Assembly: GCA_025403435.1 (NCBI GenBank)
Contig: CM046341.1
Span: 11,307,219-11,371,218 of the forward strand
Direction of reading: 5' to 3'
Length of the DNA: 64,000 nt
Source of the DNA: Artocarpus heterophyllus
Taxonomy: Eukaryota > Streptophyta > Magnoliopsida > Rosales > Moraceae
The notes beneath the pieces are model-generated. The model had not been told where the DNA came from and did no database searches. It worked only from the letters and a program-made list of their open reading frames with translations. A program made the translations under genes and the position numbers. Of this stretch, positions 25,919-38,489 are shown one piece after another; within the stretch, counting starts at the first letter, position 1; each line of letters opens with the position of its first letter.

Positions 25919-26684
25919 TGAAGGCAGGAGAAGGAAATGGGTTTTTCCCACTCTTCTTGAGTCCTGTGAGTCTAAGGTAGTATTTTGTTCCTTGTAGCCA
26001 TATCATGCTGACGTTATTGAATTCTGTTTTGGGACTAAATATATATTGTATGAAATTTGCTGAGATAATGGTATCTTTTAGTGTATCCTCTCTCTCTCTC
26101 TCTATCTCTCTCATCCAACGGCTTTTGAAAATCCTGCAATGTCAGCAACTTGTTGATTCAGGATCTGTGACACATTAGTATGCGTTTTTTTGGTATGCTG
26201 TAAATCAAGTTTAGCTGGAAAACTTCTTTGCTTCCTCATTTTTCCAATCTGTTTGTCAATATGTACTTGTATAATGTATCAAATTCAAGAACACCATATC
26301 ATTTGAAGCTATTTTGTTTAAGGAACTGAATCATGTGTTACATAGTTTGTATGATTTTCGCATATATTTACAAACTGAATGCAGGATGTAAAACCATCGA
26401 ATGGAGGAGAGGGAATGAAGCTAGTTGGTCTATCGCCGTACTGGTTTGATGCAGCAGAAGGCAGTGCTGTAAATAATACTGTTGATATGCAATCACTGCT
26501 TCTTTTGACTGGACCAAATGGTGGCGGTAAATCAAGTTTGCTTCGATCACTTTGTGCTGCTGCATTACTTGGAATTTGTGGATTTATGGTTCCTGTAGAG
26601 TCAGCTTTAATTCCACATTTTGATTCTATCATGCTTCACATGAAATCTTATGATAGCCCAGCTGATGGAAAAAGTTCATTTCAG
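25919..26684 (+). pseudogene. MSH1: MSH1 exons with the ATPase Walker A motif
   Basis: Exon 25919-25976 completes a Ser codon from 16204 and reads EGRRRKWVFPTLLE. Exon 26385-26684 is exactly 100 codons and reads LTGPNGGGKSSLLRSL (MutS-family Walker A) and PHFDSIMLHMKSYDSP. Both exons are undamaged. Confidence 0.9.
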
Positions 26685-26825
26685 GTATTATCCAACACTG
26701 TTTAGTTATCAGACATTTAAACTTTTCTATGGTATATGAACATTTCTTTCCTTCAATTCATTTCATTTTTGTGTATATTAGCTTGTTATTTGAAATTGCA
26801 GAATATCTTGAAATGTTAGTGTAGC

Positions 26826-27082
26826 TGAAGAACAAACTAGAGGAGAGAGTCAATCTAATTTCACTGCACTTCTTTCTTATTAAAAACAGAAAAAACTCAG
26901 AAAATACAGAGTATAGCCACTGCCTTTTATTTTGCTTCCACGGCAGATAGGAATTGACCTCACCTAACTAACCTAGATAATCAAGGATCTAGGATTGGAT
27001 ATACCAGCTTATCTTCTAACTAACTAGCTGAAAGGATAAAAATAAAAATAACATTAAAAAGACTCAATTAGACATGCTAACA
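26826..27082 (-). repeat. 3' LTR of Copia 4
   Basis: On the plus strand it reads TGAAGAACAAAC...ATGCTAACA, next to CTCCCCCTC (complement of the polypurine tract). Confidence 0.9.
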
Positions 27083-30000
27083 CTCCCCCTCAAGTTGGGC
27101 TGTATAGATTAAACATGCCCAACTTGTCTACAAATTAATTTTTCAAATAAGGGTCTTGAAACTCCTTTGGTAAGTACATCAGCCACCTGTTCAGTAGTAG
27201 GTATATAAACCATGCAGACTGTACCATCTTCAATCGTTTCCTTGATAAAATGTCTATCCACCTCTACATGTTTGGTTCTATCATGTTGAACTGGGTTGTG
27301 TGAAATATTAATCGCAGCCTTGTTGTCACAATATACCTTCAGAGGAGTCTTCACATTCACTTTTAGCTCTTCTAGTAAGATTTTTAGCCAGAGAACCCCA
27401 CAGATCCCGTGTGCTATTGCTCTTAGTTCAGCTTCAGCACTACTTCGTGCAACCACTGACTGCTTCTTACTCCTCCACGTTACCAAATTCCCTCAGACAA
27501 ATGTACTATATCCTGAGGTTGACCTTCTATCCTCCACTGCTCTTGCCCAATCCTCATCCGTATATACTTCCATACCTCTTTCCTCAGATTTGCCAAAGAA
27601 TAAACCACGACCAGGTGTACCTTTTAGATATCTCAAGATTCTGTAGACCACCTCCATATGTGCTTCTGTTGGACATTGCATGAATTGACTTACGCGGCTT
27701 ACTGCGAAGGCAATGTCCGGCCTTGTATGTAAGATAAATTAGTCTTCCCACTAACCGTTGATATCTCCCTCGCTCCACCGGATTGTCTGTTGTCTCAGTA
27801 TTGAGTTTCACGTTTGCTTCCACTGGGGTTTCCACCCCAACATCCCGGTTTCATTCAACAGGTCCAAAACATACTTCCGTTGTGACACAGAGATTTTAGA
27901 CTTGTTTCTTGCTACTTCCATGCCTAGAAAATACCTCAAGTTCCCAAGGTTCTTCATCTCAAATTCGGCTGCAAGTTTTTTCTTCAAGCTTTCCACCTCC
28001 ACCGTGTCATTTCCTGTTAATATTATGTCGTTGACATAAACAATGAGCATGGTGGTCTTACCATCTTGGTGTTTTTAGAACGGGGTATGATCTGCTTGAG
28101 CTTGCGTATACTTGTGACTTCGAATTACCTTAGTGAACCGATCAAACCAGGCTCTTGGAGATTGCTTTAGGCCATACAAGGATTTCTTTAGCCGACAGAC
28201 CATCCCATTTTCTCCTTTTTTATTGAATCCTAGGGGCAGCTCCATATAGACCTCTTCTTCCAAGTCTCCGTTTAAGAAGGCGTTCTTTGCATCCAACTGT
28301 TGCAGGGGCCAGTCCAGGTTTACAGCAAGGGATAATAACACTCGTACTGTATTCAATTTTGTCACTGGTGCAAAGGTTTCGTGATAGTCAACTCCATACG
28401 TCTAAGTGTAACCCTTCACAACCAATCAAGCCTTATACCTTTCAATCAATCCGTCTGCCCTATACTTGATGGAGAAGACCCATTTATAGCCCACAGGGAC
28501 CTTCTGTTCTGGCTTCTTCACAATCTCCCACGTTCCATTCTTTTCAAGGGCTTCCATTTCTTCTTCAATAGCTTTTCTCCATTTAGGATTCCCCCATGCT
28601 TTTGTATATCCTTTGGAATTTCTTCACTTGCAAGGCTAGACACCAGCGTCTGAATAGGTTTTGATAGATGAGAGTAGGTAACAAACTTTGATAATGGATG
28701 TTTTGTACAGGACCGAACCCCCTTTCTGATTGCAATTAGGTTTGTCAAGTCCGCATTAGGTTTATTTGAGATACCCGGTTTATTGGAGATACATGGATTG
28801 GGTTTATGAAAGACATCTGATTTTGGTGGTTGCACTGGATCATCTCGAGTGAGAGATATTCTGTTCCAGACCAGATTTCAAATTGGATTCTTGGCTGTAT
28901 TTATGAGAGATATCAAGTCCTTTATGATTTGTTGGACGCTGCTTCCGTGAGTAGGTAATGTCAAATGGCCGTAATCTATCTCCCCTTGTCGTTTGACTAT
29001 CCTGAAAACTAGGCTGAGAATTCAAGTTAGGTTTGGTTGGGATATAAGCAAGTTGCGAATTATCACACACAGAAGGGGCCAATAAGATTGACGTGGCAAG
29101 AAGAGTCGGATTTGTAGGAACTGCCCCGGGTGGATTGACAGAATCGAGTTGAGGGGAGATACGATTTCCCGAATCTTGGAGGGGAACGGATGGGAGAGAA
29201 TCAGGGGAAAAATTCCAAAAATATTCCCAAAGATTTGGTGGAGATTTGGTAGTGAGGAAATCATGGAAGATCTCCCCCTGAGTCGAATTTTTAAAAAAAG
29301 GTTGAGATTCAAAGAATGTGACATCTCTAGAGACCAGGTACTTTTGTTTATCTGGAGAGTAACAAAGATATCCTTTCTAAGTCGATAAATAACCAAGGAA
29401 TATACACTTATGGGAACGAGGATCAAGTTTAGTGCGAATCGGGTCAAGATTGTGAACAAAAGCCATGCACCCAAATATTTTTAAATCCAAGTTTGAAAGA
29501 AACCGTGAGTCAGGATAAGATTTTGAAAGGCAATCTAAGGGAGTTTCAAATTTTAAGACACGAGATGGCATCCGGTTGATCAAGTAACAAGCTGTCAAAA
29601 TTGCATCCCCCCAAAAACGCTTAGGGACATTTGTTGTGAACATTAAAGAACATGCTACCTCTAACAGATGGCGATTTTTTCTTTCAGAAATACCATTTTG
29701 CTGTGGTGTATTTACGCAAGAACTATGGTGAATAATTCCATTTTTTATAAGAAAATTCCCAAGTATTGAATTAAAATATTCTATACCATTATCGGTACGG
29801 AGTATTTTAATATTTTCATTGTATTGGGTTTTGATCATTGTATGAAAACTTTGGAACACACTTCTTGCTTCAGATTTGTCTTTTAAAAGATACACCCAAC
29901 AAACATGAGTGTGGTCATCCGTAAAAGTAATAAACCATCTTTTATTGATCACACTTGAGATACGTGATGGACCCCAAATATCATTGTGAACTAACACAAA

Positions 30001-31727
30001 AGGTTTGGAAGCATGATGAGGTTGAGGAGGAAAAGGAACATGTTTGTGTTTTGCTAATTGGCAAATTTCACAATGAAATAAATCATCGTTATGGATAACA
30101 TAGGAAATAAATGTCTCAAACAAACAAAGCTCGGATACCTTAGTCTATAATGTAGAAACATTATTTTGTCTTCTAGACTGAGAAAGATTTCCTGCAGTAT
30201 GTTGAACATGCCCACTCATAGACGCATTATCCTCAAAATAGTATAGTCCCTCAATCTCTTTAGCACTGCCAATCCTCCTCCTTGAGATCTGATCCTGGAA
30301 AACACAAATAAGAGGGAAAGAAATTAACTATACAGTGCAAGTCTCTGGTAATTTTGCTAATTAACACCAGGTTACAAGAGAGATTGGGCACATGAAGAAC
30401 ATTTTTAAGAGTAAATTTAGAGTTTAGATTAATAGTTCCTATTCCTGCCACAATAGAAAGCAACCCATCAGTAACCTTGACTTTATGATTACCAAGGCTA
30501 GGAACATAGGAAGTAAAAATCTTCTCACACCTTGTCATATGATCCGTCGCTCCTGAGTCTATGATCCAAGGCTCACTTTTTTCTATTAGTCCACCAAATG
30601 CGGTTAGATTGATACCTCTTTGTGCCATTAGTGACATGGATGAGGGCTGAGAGATAGAAAGTATTTGTCTGAGTTATTCTAGCTGTTCCTTTGAAAAAAG
30701 GCCTGCGGTTTCTGGTTGCTTTTTTGAATTAGTCTCAGAGGTGACTTGAAGTCCTTTCCCCTCACGGTTACGGGATCGGTTACGAGTCCAGTTTGCTAGC
30801 CTGCCATGTATTTTCCAGCACGTCTCCTTAGTATGGTAGGGCTTGTGACAGTGCTCACACCACTTGTATCCTTTTGAGCCATTGCCTTTATTTCCATCAC
30901 GATCACTGCGTGGTTCCACACTTCTAGCCACTAGTCCCGAGTTCTCCAATATGGGAATGCTAGGCCCACCGAGCATTACTCGGTGTCGACTTTCCTCTCT
31001 TCGTACCTCAGCGAAGATCTCCTCTATTTGTGGTAATGGTTTGATCCCCAGTAGGCACCCACGGACATCATCCAACTCTTTGTTTAGTTCGGCCAAAAAG
31101 TCATATATCCTATCACATTCCACCATTTTTCTGTAAATAATTGCATCCTCAGGATTCTTCCAAGATGTAGTAAAAAGGTCCAACTCCTGCCTAAGTTTAG
31201 TCAAGTCGTTGTAGTATTGAGTGATGTCGTTCTCTCCTTGTCTTAGATTCCTAGCCTTATTTCTGAGCTCAAACATTTGACAGGAATTTTCCAAGTCTGA
31301 GTAGGCAAGGGTCACAGCCTCCCAAATTCGTTTTGCAGTAGGAAAGAGTATGTAGGTGTCTACGGTATGGTCCTCCATTGAGTGAATCAACCATGCCATC
31401 ACCATTGAGTTTTGAGCTTCCCAATTCGGGTAAGAAGGATCATCATGACTTGGTTGTTGGATTGATCCATCCAAATATCCTAATTTACCTTTCCCTCGAA
31501 TCACCATTAAAATAGAACGGGACAATTTTAAGAAGTTTGTCCCATTCAACTTATGAGTAGTAATTTGGAGAGAGGTATGATTTGAGTTTTCTGGAATTGC
31601 AGTGGGAACAATTGTAGAGGTTGGTTGGGAAGTGCTAGAGGTCACTTCGGAACCTTCAACTCCTCTTGCTCTTGCCAAAGCCATTTTGACCATTGTCTCT
31701 CTCAACTCTAAATTCGCTCTGATACCA

Positions 31728-31983
31728 TGAAGAACAAACTAGAGGAGAGAGGCAATCTAATTTCACTGCACTTCTTTCTTATTAAATACAGAAAAAACTC
31801 AAAAAATACAGAGTATAGCCACTGCCTTTTATTTTGCTTCCACGGCAGATAGGAATTGACCTCACCTAACTAACCTAGATATCAGGTATCTAGGATTGGA
31901 TATACCAGCTTATCTTCTAACTAACTAGCTGAAAGGATAAAAATAAAAATAACAGTAAAAAGGCTCAATTAGACATGCTAACA
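31728..31983 (-). repeat. 5' LTR of Copia 4
   Basis: It is the same sequence as 26826-27082 with about 8-9 differences in 257 positions by eye, including a small indel cluster near 31881. Confidence 0.9.
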
Positions 31984-32277
31984 GTAGCTCCTAAAGCCTT
32001 TTTTTTATAGCAAATACTGTATTCATTTTCCCCAATTTATATTTGTTAGGTCGAAATGTCAGAGATCCAATCAATTATCTCAGCGACAAGTAAACGAAGC
32101 CTTGTGCTTATAGACGAAATATGTCGAGGAACAGAAACAGCAAAAGGGACTTGTATTGCCGGTAGCATTGTTGAAAGTCTTGATAAGATAGGATGCCTAG
32201 GTATTGTGTCCACTCACTTGCATGGGTTATTTAGTTTGCCGCTCAATGCAAAGAACACCATGTTTAAAGCCATGGGA

Positions 32278-32301
32278 ACGTTTACGTTGATGGGCAAATG
32301 A
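32278..32301 (+). other. MSH1: One-base deletion and resulting TGA in MSH1
   Basis: After AAA GCC ATG GGA ACG, inserting one base restores a frame ending in Gly-Gln-Met-Lys-Pro-Thr-Trp, as in the family. As written, the frame ends TGA at 32299. Confidence 0.7.
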
Positions 32302-32396
32302 AACCAACTTGGAAACTAACAGACGGGGTTTGTAAAGAGAGCCTTGCATTTGAGACCGCTAAGAGAGAAGGAATACCTGAAACAATAATCCAAATT

Positions 32397-32420
32397 GCCA
32401 AAGAGCCAAAGAGCCAAAGA
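32397..32420 (+). repeat. MSH1: 8-bp unit repeated three times in an MSH1 exon
   Basis: GCCAAAGA occurs three times in a row where homologues have a single short stretch. The expansion appears to add about 16 bases and shifts the frame by one, returning it to the register upstream of the 32281 deletion. Confidence 0.75.
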
Positions 32421-33167
32421 GCTCTATGATTCAGTTTACACGAAAGATGTGCTTCCAGTGGAAAACTTCAAAGCAGATGCTCTTATACCAGTTAAATGGT
32501 GTGAATGGATCCCATTTGCAATCAAGTGCCAGTGAAAAAGATTCTGAAAGGAGCAGACCAGTAGACCGAACGGAACTCTTGCATGAGACTGCTGTTACTA
32601 TGATATGCCAAAGGAAGTTGATAGAGCTCTTCGAGAAGAAGAAAACATCAGAACTTACAGAGATTCACTGTGTTTTAATTGGTGGCAGGGAGCAACCAAC
32701 TCCTTCAACTGTAGGCGCTTCAAGCGTCTATGTGATGCTTAGGCCTGATGAGAGACTATACATCGGACAGGTACTTTTGTAAATTGATTAATTTTGTTTT
32801 CATGGAAGCTCGCTCCTAAAAAGGGATCCGTAACATGCTGCTGATGCTGTTTGTCAATGGCTTAAAGTTGGTGTTATTTTATTGAACATGAATGCCTAGT
32901 AGTATTGTCAACAAATTTCCTTGTCCATTGTTGTCATAGACTGATGATTTGGAGGGTCGGGTCCGAACACACCGTTCAAAGCAAGGAATGCAGAAAGCCA
33001 GTTTCCTTTACTTCACAGTCCCAGGAAAGAGCCTGGCATGTCAACTGGAGACTCTTCTCATCAATCAGCTTCCCAACCAAGTATTCCGTCTCACTAATGT
33101 CGCTGATGGTAAACCCAGGAATTTCGGCACATCCTGTCTTTCTTTGGAAAGTGTGACTGTTTGTTAA

Positions 33168-34890
33168 TGAATGCGCAGTCTAGCATTCACCATTATTTTC
33201 CCTCGTTTTGTAGACTGAGCATCCTTCAGTTTTGTTTGATTTTCTCTACGCCAGTAAATGAAGAAAAAGAAATGGCTTGTGCTCAGTGATGTATGTATGT
33301 GATTGTAATTTTGATGACAAAAATGTAACACAAAATTGAACAAGCAGTGCCTGCAGCAATTTTGGTTTTTGTGGTCTGCTGCTCCACTTCTAGCCGGGTT
33401 TTCACCTCTTTAGGCGGTGTTCGGAAATTTGTTCACATAAATGTATGTTATTATTGTCTATAAAACTCTGTTTAATTTTATCATCCTAAAAAGGAAGTCT
33501 TTTGGCCACTTTTTTTTTTCATTTTTAATTTTTCTTAATTTTTAATTTTATCATTCTATCAAGTGCTGATTTGCGCCAAAAGGGGGAAAAAAGAAGTCAA
33601 TCTTGGTTGTGAACATTCACCAATATTACAAGCGTTGTTGCCAAGCCAAGAATTTTGCATGCTTGAAATTTATTGGCTCTAAAAGTCTATAAAAATCAAG
33701 TATACTTCGTTTTATGTTCTTGGACAACAAAATGAAGTGTTCGAGGATGATAAGAACGCATATCAAATGTTAAAACGAGAGACAACAAAATGGGAATAAT
33801 GACTACTTTTTGGGAAAACCAAAAAGTTTTTATTTAAATCAGTTAGTTTGTTATAGTGTTTTCTTTCACACAATTTAATAAGTCGTTTTGGAGTTGCAGT
33901 TCAAGCTACAGTTTGTGGTTCCAACTATTATTTTATCTCACATATCATAATATTTTCAGTTTAAACTATTTTTTTAAAACAGTATTGCTATAGTGTTTTT
34001 GAGTTTAAACGCACTTTTCAAATGCAAGAGTTAAAGGAAGATCAGAAAACGACAATGAATAGGAACAAGGGCGAAATGAAAACGACATTAAATATGAATT
34101 TCAAAAAACAAAAGCATATGATAAGAAGACGACAATGACAATGCACGAAATGACAAGATATTTATAAATAATGCAACTTTCATAGAACAATTAATTGACT
34201 TTTACACGATATGCCACTCACGAGAATTAGTACAAGAGTAAAACTTAAAAAAAAAAGTAATTTGTGACATATTTTCAAAGAGTTTTTTTTTTTTCATGTG
34301 ATATTGTTCAATTCATAGTCTAAAAAAGTGACGTATTTATAAAACTCCTGTAAATGACATAGATGCGAAAGCTATCAATTGCAAACGGCAGCAAAGAAAG
34401 AAACGAACGACTACATGTGAGTAAACGACCGCAAAATCAAGGACACCCAAAATTAACGAAAAAAAAAAGAAAAGAAAGAAACAAACACTAAAAGAGTGTT
34501 TGGCTAGCGGTGGGAGCGTTTTTACTGTAGTGTGTGGGTGCGTGCCTTAGCAGTATCTCCGGATGGGCCAAACAGTTTGCATAAACTATGCTCAAAATAC
34601 TATTTGAAGGAGTTATGGGCATTAGTCTACGTCCAAACCATATATCCCCTGCTGAGCTTGTCAGATTGGGTCATCCCGGATGACGAACGGTCTATGAAGG
34701 TGTCACCACCTGATTTTACTACAAAGCATGGAAAACTTTAGCAAACCAGATTTCCTTCTGTTGGAGAGTATAGGAAAGGCAAAAGGAAGAAATCCAACAA
34801 ATCAACAACCTCTCAACTTCTATAGTTTTTGAACTAGTATGCCACTTTTAGTTATTATCTATTTTACCTCAATGAATAACGCAACTTTAG
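33168..34890. other. Region downstream of MSH1, no gene seen
   Basis: The first 200 bases are probably ancestral 3' UTR. The rest is AT-rich with many A-runs. A short stretch near 34494 (AGTGTTTGGCTAGCGG) resembles a transposon terminus, but no partner was found. The 69-codon frame at 34532-34741 has no recognisable motif. Confidence 0.5.
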
Positions 34891-34999
34891 TTAATATCGG
34901 ATCGGTCGGACCAAAGAAAACGGTCGACCGGTCGTTCTAGCTTGATATTCTTTAATGGAACCAAAGCTCACTGGAAAACAAGACCGGTAAGACCGATCC

Positions 35000-35992
35000 A
35001 CTAACTCTTTGGTCCGCTCAATCTTCCTTTCAGAATGCGAGCAGTCCGCTCGGTTGGCTTAGTCCGAAAGTTGTAATTCAATCAAAACTCCTATTGAATT
35101 TGGAATTTATAACCATAATTTTGCAAAAAATTAAACCTTAAATCAAAAAAATGGATGACTATAAACCAAAAAAAAAAAAAAAATTAGTTGAATGAGAATG
35201 AGGTAACAACATTGGACTATTGCTATCAACACTTACAAACACTATCGACAACTAAAAACATCAAGTATGTAGAGTAAACCTCATTAGTAGGTGAATTTTG
35301 TCTTCAATTTATTTTTTTTATCACCATAAGTTTACAAATAAAACTTTAATTTAAAAATTAGTGATCATAATTAAAAAAATTAGTTGAATGATGTAATAGT
35401 GTTACATTATTGGTGTCAACTCTTAACAACGAGTAGAGACTTTAATTGCGTGGAACCAACATCGTCAAAAGGTGCATTTCAGCTTCGATTTATTCTTATC
35501 ATCACGATTTCACGAGTTTTAGTATTTGTGGCACTATTGGCAATTGGAAGACCTGTATCTGCACTGGACCAAATAATAGTTTTCGCGGTCTGATCGATAT
35601 CCTTGCAATTATATTCGGAGGACTGGGATCGGTCTGATCAATATCCTTGCTATTATATTCAGAGGAAAGGAAACCAGTCTTCTCGGTCCTCTCTGTCTTT
35701 CTTTTGGACTGCAAGCAGTTTGCTCGGTCCAAAAGTTTTAATTAAATCAAAACTCATTGAATTTGGAATTTATAACCATAATTTCACAAAAAATTAAACC
35801 TTAGCTCAAAAAATGGATGACTATAAACCAAAAAAAATGTTGAAAGATGTAATAGTGCTATCAACATTTAACAACAAATAGAGACCTTAATTGCATGGAA
35901 CAAACAACATCAATAGATGCATTTTATCTTTGATTTATTCTTATCATCATGATTTCACAATTTTTAGAATTTGCGGCACTATTGACAATTAT
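35000..35992. repeat. Two-part direct duplication (period about 450-680 bp)
   Basis: Block A at about 35000-35165 recurs at about 35670-35837, sharing GAATTTGGAATTTATAACC and GGATGACTATAAACC. Block B at about 35380-35560 recurs at 35843-35992, sharing GATTTATTCTTATCATCA and GGCACTATTG. A smaller tandem copy (GGTCTGATC-ATATCCTTGC) lies at 35588-35665. Upstream (34897-34945) is rich in CGGTC/GACCG motifs. It looks like nested repeat debris. Confidence 0.75.
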
Positions 35993-35999
35993 CTATACA

Positions 36000-36750
36000 G
36001 TAGTGTAGGCGCTATTGAGGGTACACACATACCGTGTATTCCATCTAACGAATAAGCGAGAAGGTATATTAACATAAAAGGATTTCACTCACAAAATGTT
36101 ATGAGCATCTGCAACTTTGACATGAAATTTACATTCATCTTAACTAGCTAGGAGGGATCCGTCATGATGCACAAGGATTACTGGACACTACATCCGATCT
36201 AGAGGAGCACTTTCTAAAACCACCGCTAGGTAGGCCCAAAAAAATTTAATTCTTTTTAAGTCAACATTTGCTTTTCTTGTATTGTCGGCATATATATATT
36301 AACATCACTTGTGATTTGCTTAGGAAAATTCTATTTAGTAGATTCTGGTTATCCAAACCTAGATTGTTTCCTTGCTCTATATCGAGGAGTTACATATCGC
36401 TTGCAGGAGTATCAAGAGCGTAAGCAAAGTCCACGTTCGCGGAAGGAGTTGCACAACTATACCCACTTCTCTCCTCGCAACTGCATTGAGAGAACTTTGG
36501 AGTGTAGAAGGCAAGATTCCCAATTTTGAAGAGCATGGAGCCCTTTCCATACGACAACAAATACGGATTCCGTCATGCACAACTTCCTATGCATATGGCA
36601 AAATAATGATGAGATCCTTAAGCAGTATTATGATGATGCAATACTGGTAGAGGAGATAGAAGGTGAAAATGTCGACAAAGAAGATAGGGTGCAAGATAAT
36701 GATGGGGTTCTTGTGAACCTATTGATTCAAAATAGGGGGACAACTGCAAC
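36000..36750 (+). pseudogene. PIF/Harbinger transposase remnant
   Basis: Translated pieces in shifting frames match the C-terminal half of plant PIF/Harbinger (DDE_Tnp_4) transposases: GAIEGTHIP (about 36009), KGFHSQNVM-type and FDMKFTFIL (about 36080-36140), LVDSGYPNL and YRGVTYRLQEY (36325-36415), RKELHNYTHF and NCIERT (36440-36500), LKSMEPFPYD-type, then MHNFLCIWQNNDEIL (about 36573). The motif normally containing the first catalytic Asp reads GAIEGTH, the second catalytic region is scrambled, and several stops and frameshifts interrupt it. The conserved glutamate region (CIERT) survives. It cannot encode an active enzyme. Confidence 0.8.
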
Positions 36751-37531
36751 ATGAATGCATGTAGGGATGCGATGGCGATGGAAATGTAGGAAGTGTATGC
36801 CCAACACCCTTGGTACACCTCTAGGTATTAGTATTTCCATACAAAAAAATTTTATTGCACAATTGTTGGAACGTTGGAACGTTAAGTTTTCTTTTCAACA
36901 CCACTTTGTCTGTACAACTTCACTTTCATATATACATTGCTTTTGAAAAAAGGAGCATGTTCTTTATTCTCTTTGTGTTTTTTTAAGTGCTTTACGGATT
37001 GGAGAGAAAATTGATTCTTAGGAAAAAAATAGCATGAAAATAGCCAAAAAACAAAAGATTTAATATAGTTAGAAGAGCATTTTTCATATTATTATTATTG
37101 AGTTCATGTGCACCAAGCATGGATTTTTCAATGCAAATGAAATGAAAATAATTTATTTGATAAGTTAAATTTATGCACGTTTGCAAATATGTGTTACTTT
37201 CCTAATAAATTTTTTTAATTTTCAAAAAAGGACCACTAAAAATCCAAATCCAAATCCAAATCTCAAATATATCAAACACATTTTCATAACTCTAATCAGG
37301 ATTCCAAACACTTACCAAACACATACTTCGATCTTCTACCTAACTTGAATTAAAAAACTCTCACAACCAAACACTAACTCAAATCACAATTCAAATCATA
37401 ATACTTAAATTAAAAGGATCTAAATCACCATAATTCGAATCCATTTACTAAATTGACCCATATAAACTACTCTTATATTGCAACAATTACAAATTTTTTT
37501 GTATAACAATAGTATTTTCTGCTGTGTTTTT
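36751..37531. other. AT-rich intergenic, possible transposon 3' flank
   Basis: No gene is seen. The segment 37230-37390 contains repeated AAATCCAAATCC and CCAAACACTTACC/CAACCAAACACTAAC phrases, typical of AT-rich DNA transposon termini in plants. This may be the tail of the Harbinger element. Confidence 0.4.
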
Positions 37532-38489
37532 TCTACCAATATATACTAAAGAAGAGGTTAAAATCACTGTATATAGTACAGTGTGCGTCCTACTGAGCCC
37601 TTTACTAGGTTTTGTCCATGTGTTAAATTATGTTTTTGCCCTTGGTTTATTCTCTATTTTACTCCTTTTTGTTCTGCCTTTTCTGACATTTTGGGGGAAA
37701 TCCTTATCCCTAACCAGCTGCTTCCTTTCTCTTGTTCTTTTTATTCTTCTTTTTCCTATAATGAACAACAGGAAAAATTTTATATATATTTTATCATAAT
37801 CATATTAAAAATTATTTAAATAAAACCTACATATTTTTACACCATTTAACATTTTTTATTATAATTTTCTTTATTTTACTTTTTCAACAGAAATGAACAA
37901 TTACAAGTTACTCTATGAGGACACAAAGCGGAACAATTTGATGAAAATGTTTTAAAGTCAATTAGGGACTAGTTGTAGCAATTTTTTGTAGAAATGTCAG
38001 TCAAACAATATCTAAGTATCTAAGTTTCTTCAAAACTTTATTACAACAATTACGGATATAGACATAATTCTAAAAAAATACTAATTAATTTAATGTTGAT
38101 ATTATAAGCAATTCATATGTGTCAAGTACCGCGCTAATAATTTTTTTATATTAACCTAGATACACTAGAGACAATAACATTAAAGATAAAGTAATAAAAT
38201 AACCAAATCAATTAAAAAATTATTCTACTTCATACGGAAAAATTTTTATTACCTTTCCATTTAATTTCTTTACTTTAACATACACAGATTTTTCCACCAA
38301 ATTCAAAAACTTGACTTCCTATCAGCATTATCAACACCAATGCAATCCATCAAACAATAAAAATTAGAAAATAGAAAAACAATCAATGAGTTGATAGCAT
38401 TGGATCGAAAAAGCAATCAGGTTAGTATTATTAAAACTTATCTTATGTATTTCATAACCCAAATTAACAGCATTTCCTCATTTATACAG

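Larger units (their letters stand above)
26826..31983 (-). mobile_element. Copia retrotransposon 4, complete ends, antisense, decayed
   Basis: A GTAGC duplication flanks it (26821-26825 and 31984-31988). On the minus strand: 5' LTR 31983-31728, primer binding site 31727-31716 (TGGTATCAGAGC), gag from about 31705 to 30674 with a zinc knuckle CEHCHKPYHTKETC, protease WIIDSGATDHMT (about 30560), integrase 30123-29377 (HNDIWGPS, RTDNGIEYF, ERKNRHLLE), reverse transcriptase 28650-27810 (KNAFLNGDLEEE), RNase H 27835-27109 (YCDNKAAIN) and a polypurine tract at 27083-27093. At least seven frame breaks or stops are present. It lies between the MSH1 exons ending at 26684 and starting at 32050. Confidence 0.94.
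11462..33167 (+). pseudogene. MSH1: MSH1-like MutS homologue, C-terminal three quarters, multiply disrupted
   Basis: Plant MSH1 is an organelle-targeted MutS homologue with a C-terminal GIY-YIG nuclease domain; it suppresses recombination in mitochondrial and plastid genomes. Exons seen: 11462-11547, 11771-11935, 12254-12363, 12468-12567 (or from 12462), 12709-12784, 13385-13443, 14169-14236, 14347-14520, 14751-14957, 15728-15984, 16062-16204, 25919-25976, 26385-26684, 32050-32770, 32940-33167. Phases agree at nearly every junction. The first exon seen encodes HAHPGSPYVFGL; the N-terminal part lies upstream of the window or is lost. Lesions: TAG at 12465, missing acceptor AG at 14167, about 7 bases lost at 16151, one base lost near 32281 followed by TGA at 32299, and an 8-base repeat expansion at 32397. 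These make a functional product unlikely. Sequencing error is the alternative, but five lesions in otherwise clean exons argue against it. Confidence 0.85.
32050..33167 (+). pseudogene. MSH1: MSH1 exons: Walker B part of the ATPase and GIY-YIG domain
   Basis: Exon 32050-32770 reads VEMSEIQSIIS, LVLIDEICRGTETAKG (Walker B), STHLHGLFSLP, then after a frame break ESLAFETAKREG, and ends VYVM...LYIGQ, the first half of GIY-YIG. Exon 32940-33167 reads TDDLEGRVRTHRSKQG, ACQLETLLINQLP and DGKPRNFGTS, then stops TAA at 33165-33167. The final exon is clean. The one-base loss near 32281 leads to TGA at 32299-32301. Confidence 0.88.

Noticed and set aside
27296..31136. Plus-strand frames such as 27296-27646, 27411-27683, 28381-28653 and 30864-31136
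   Set aside because: They are antisense shadows of the minus-strand Copia 4 polyprotein.
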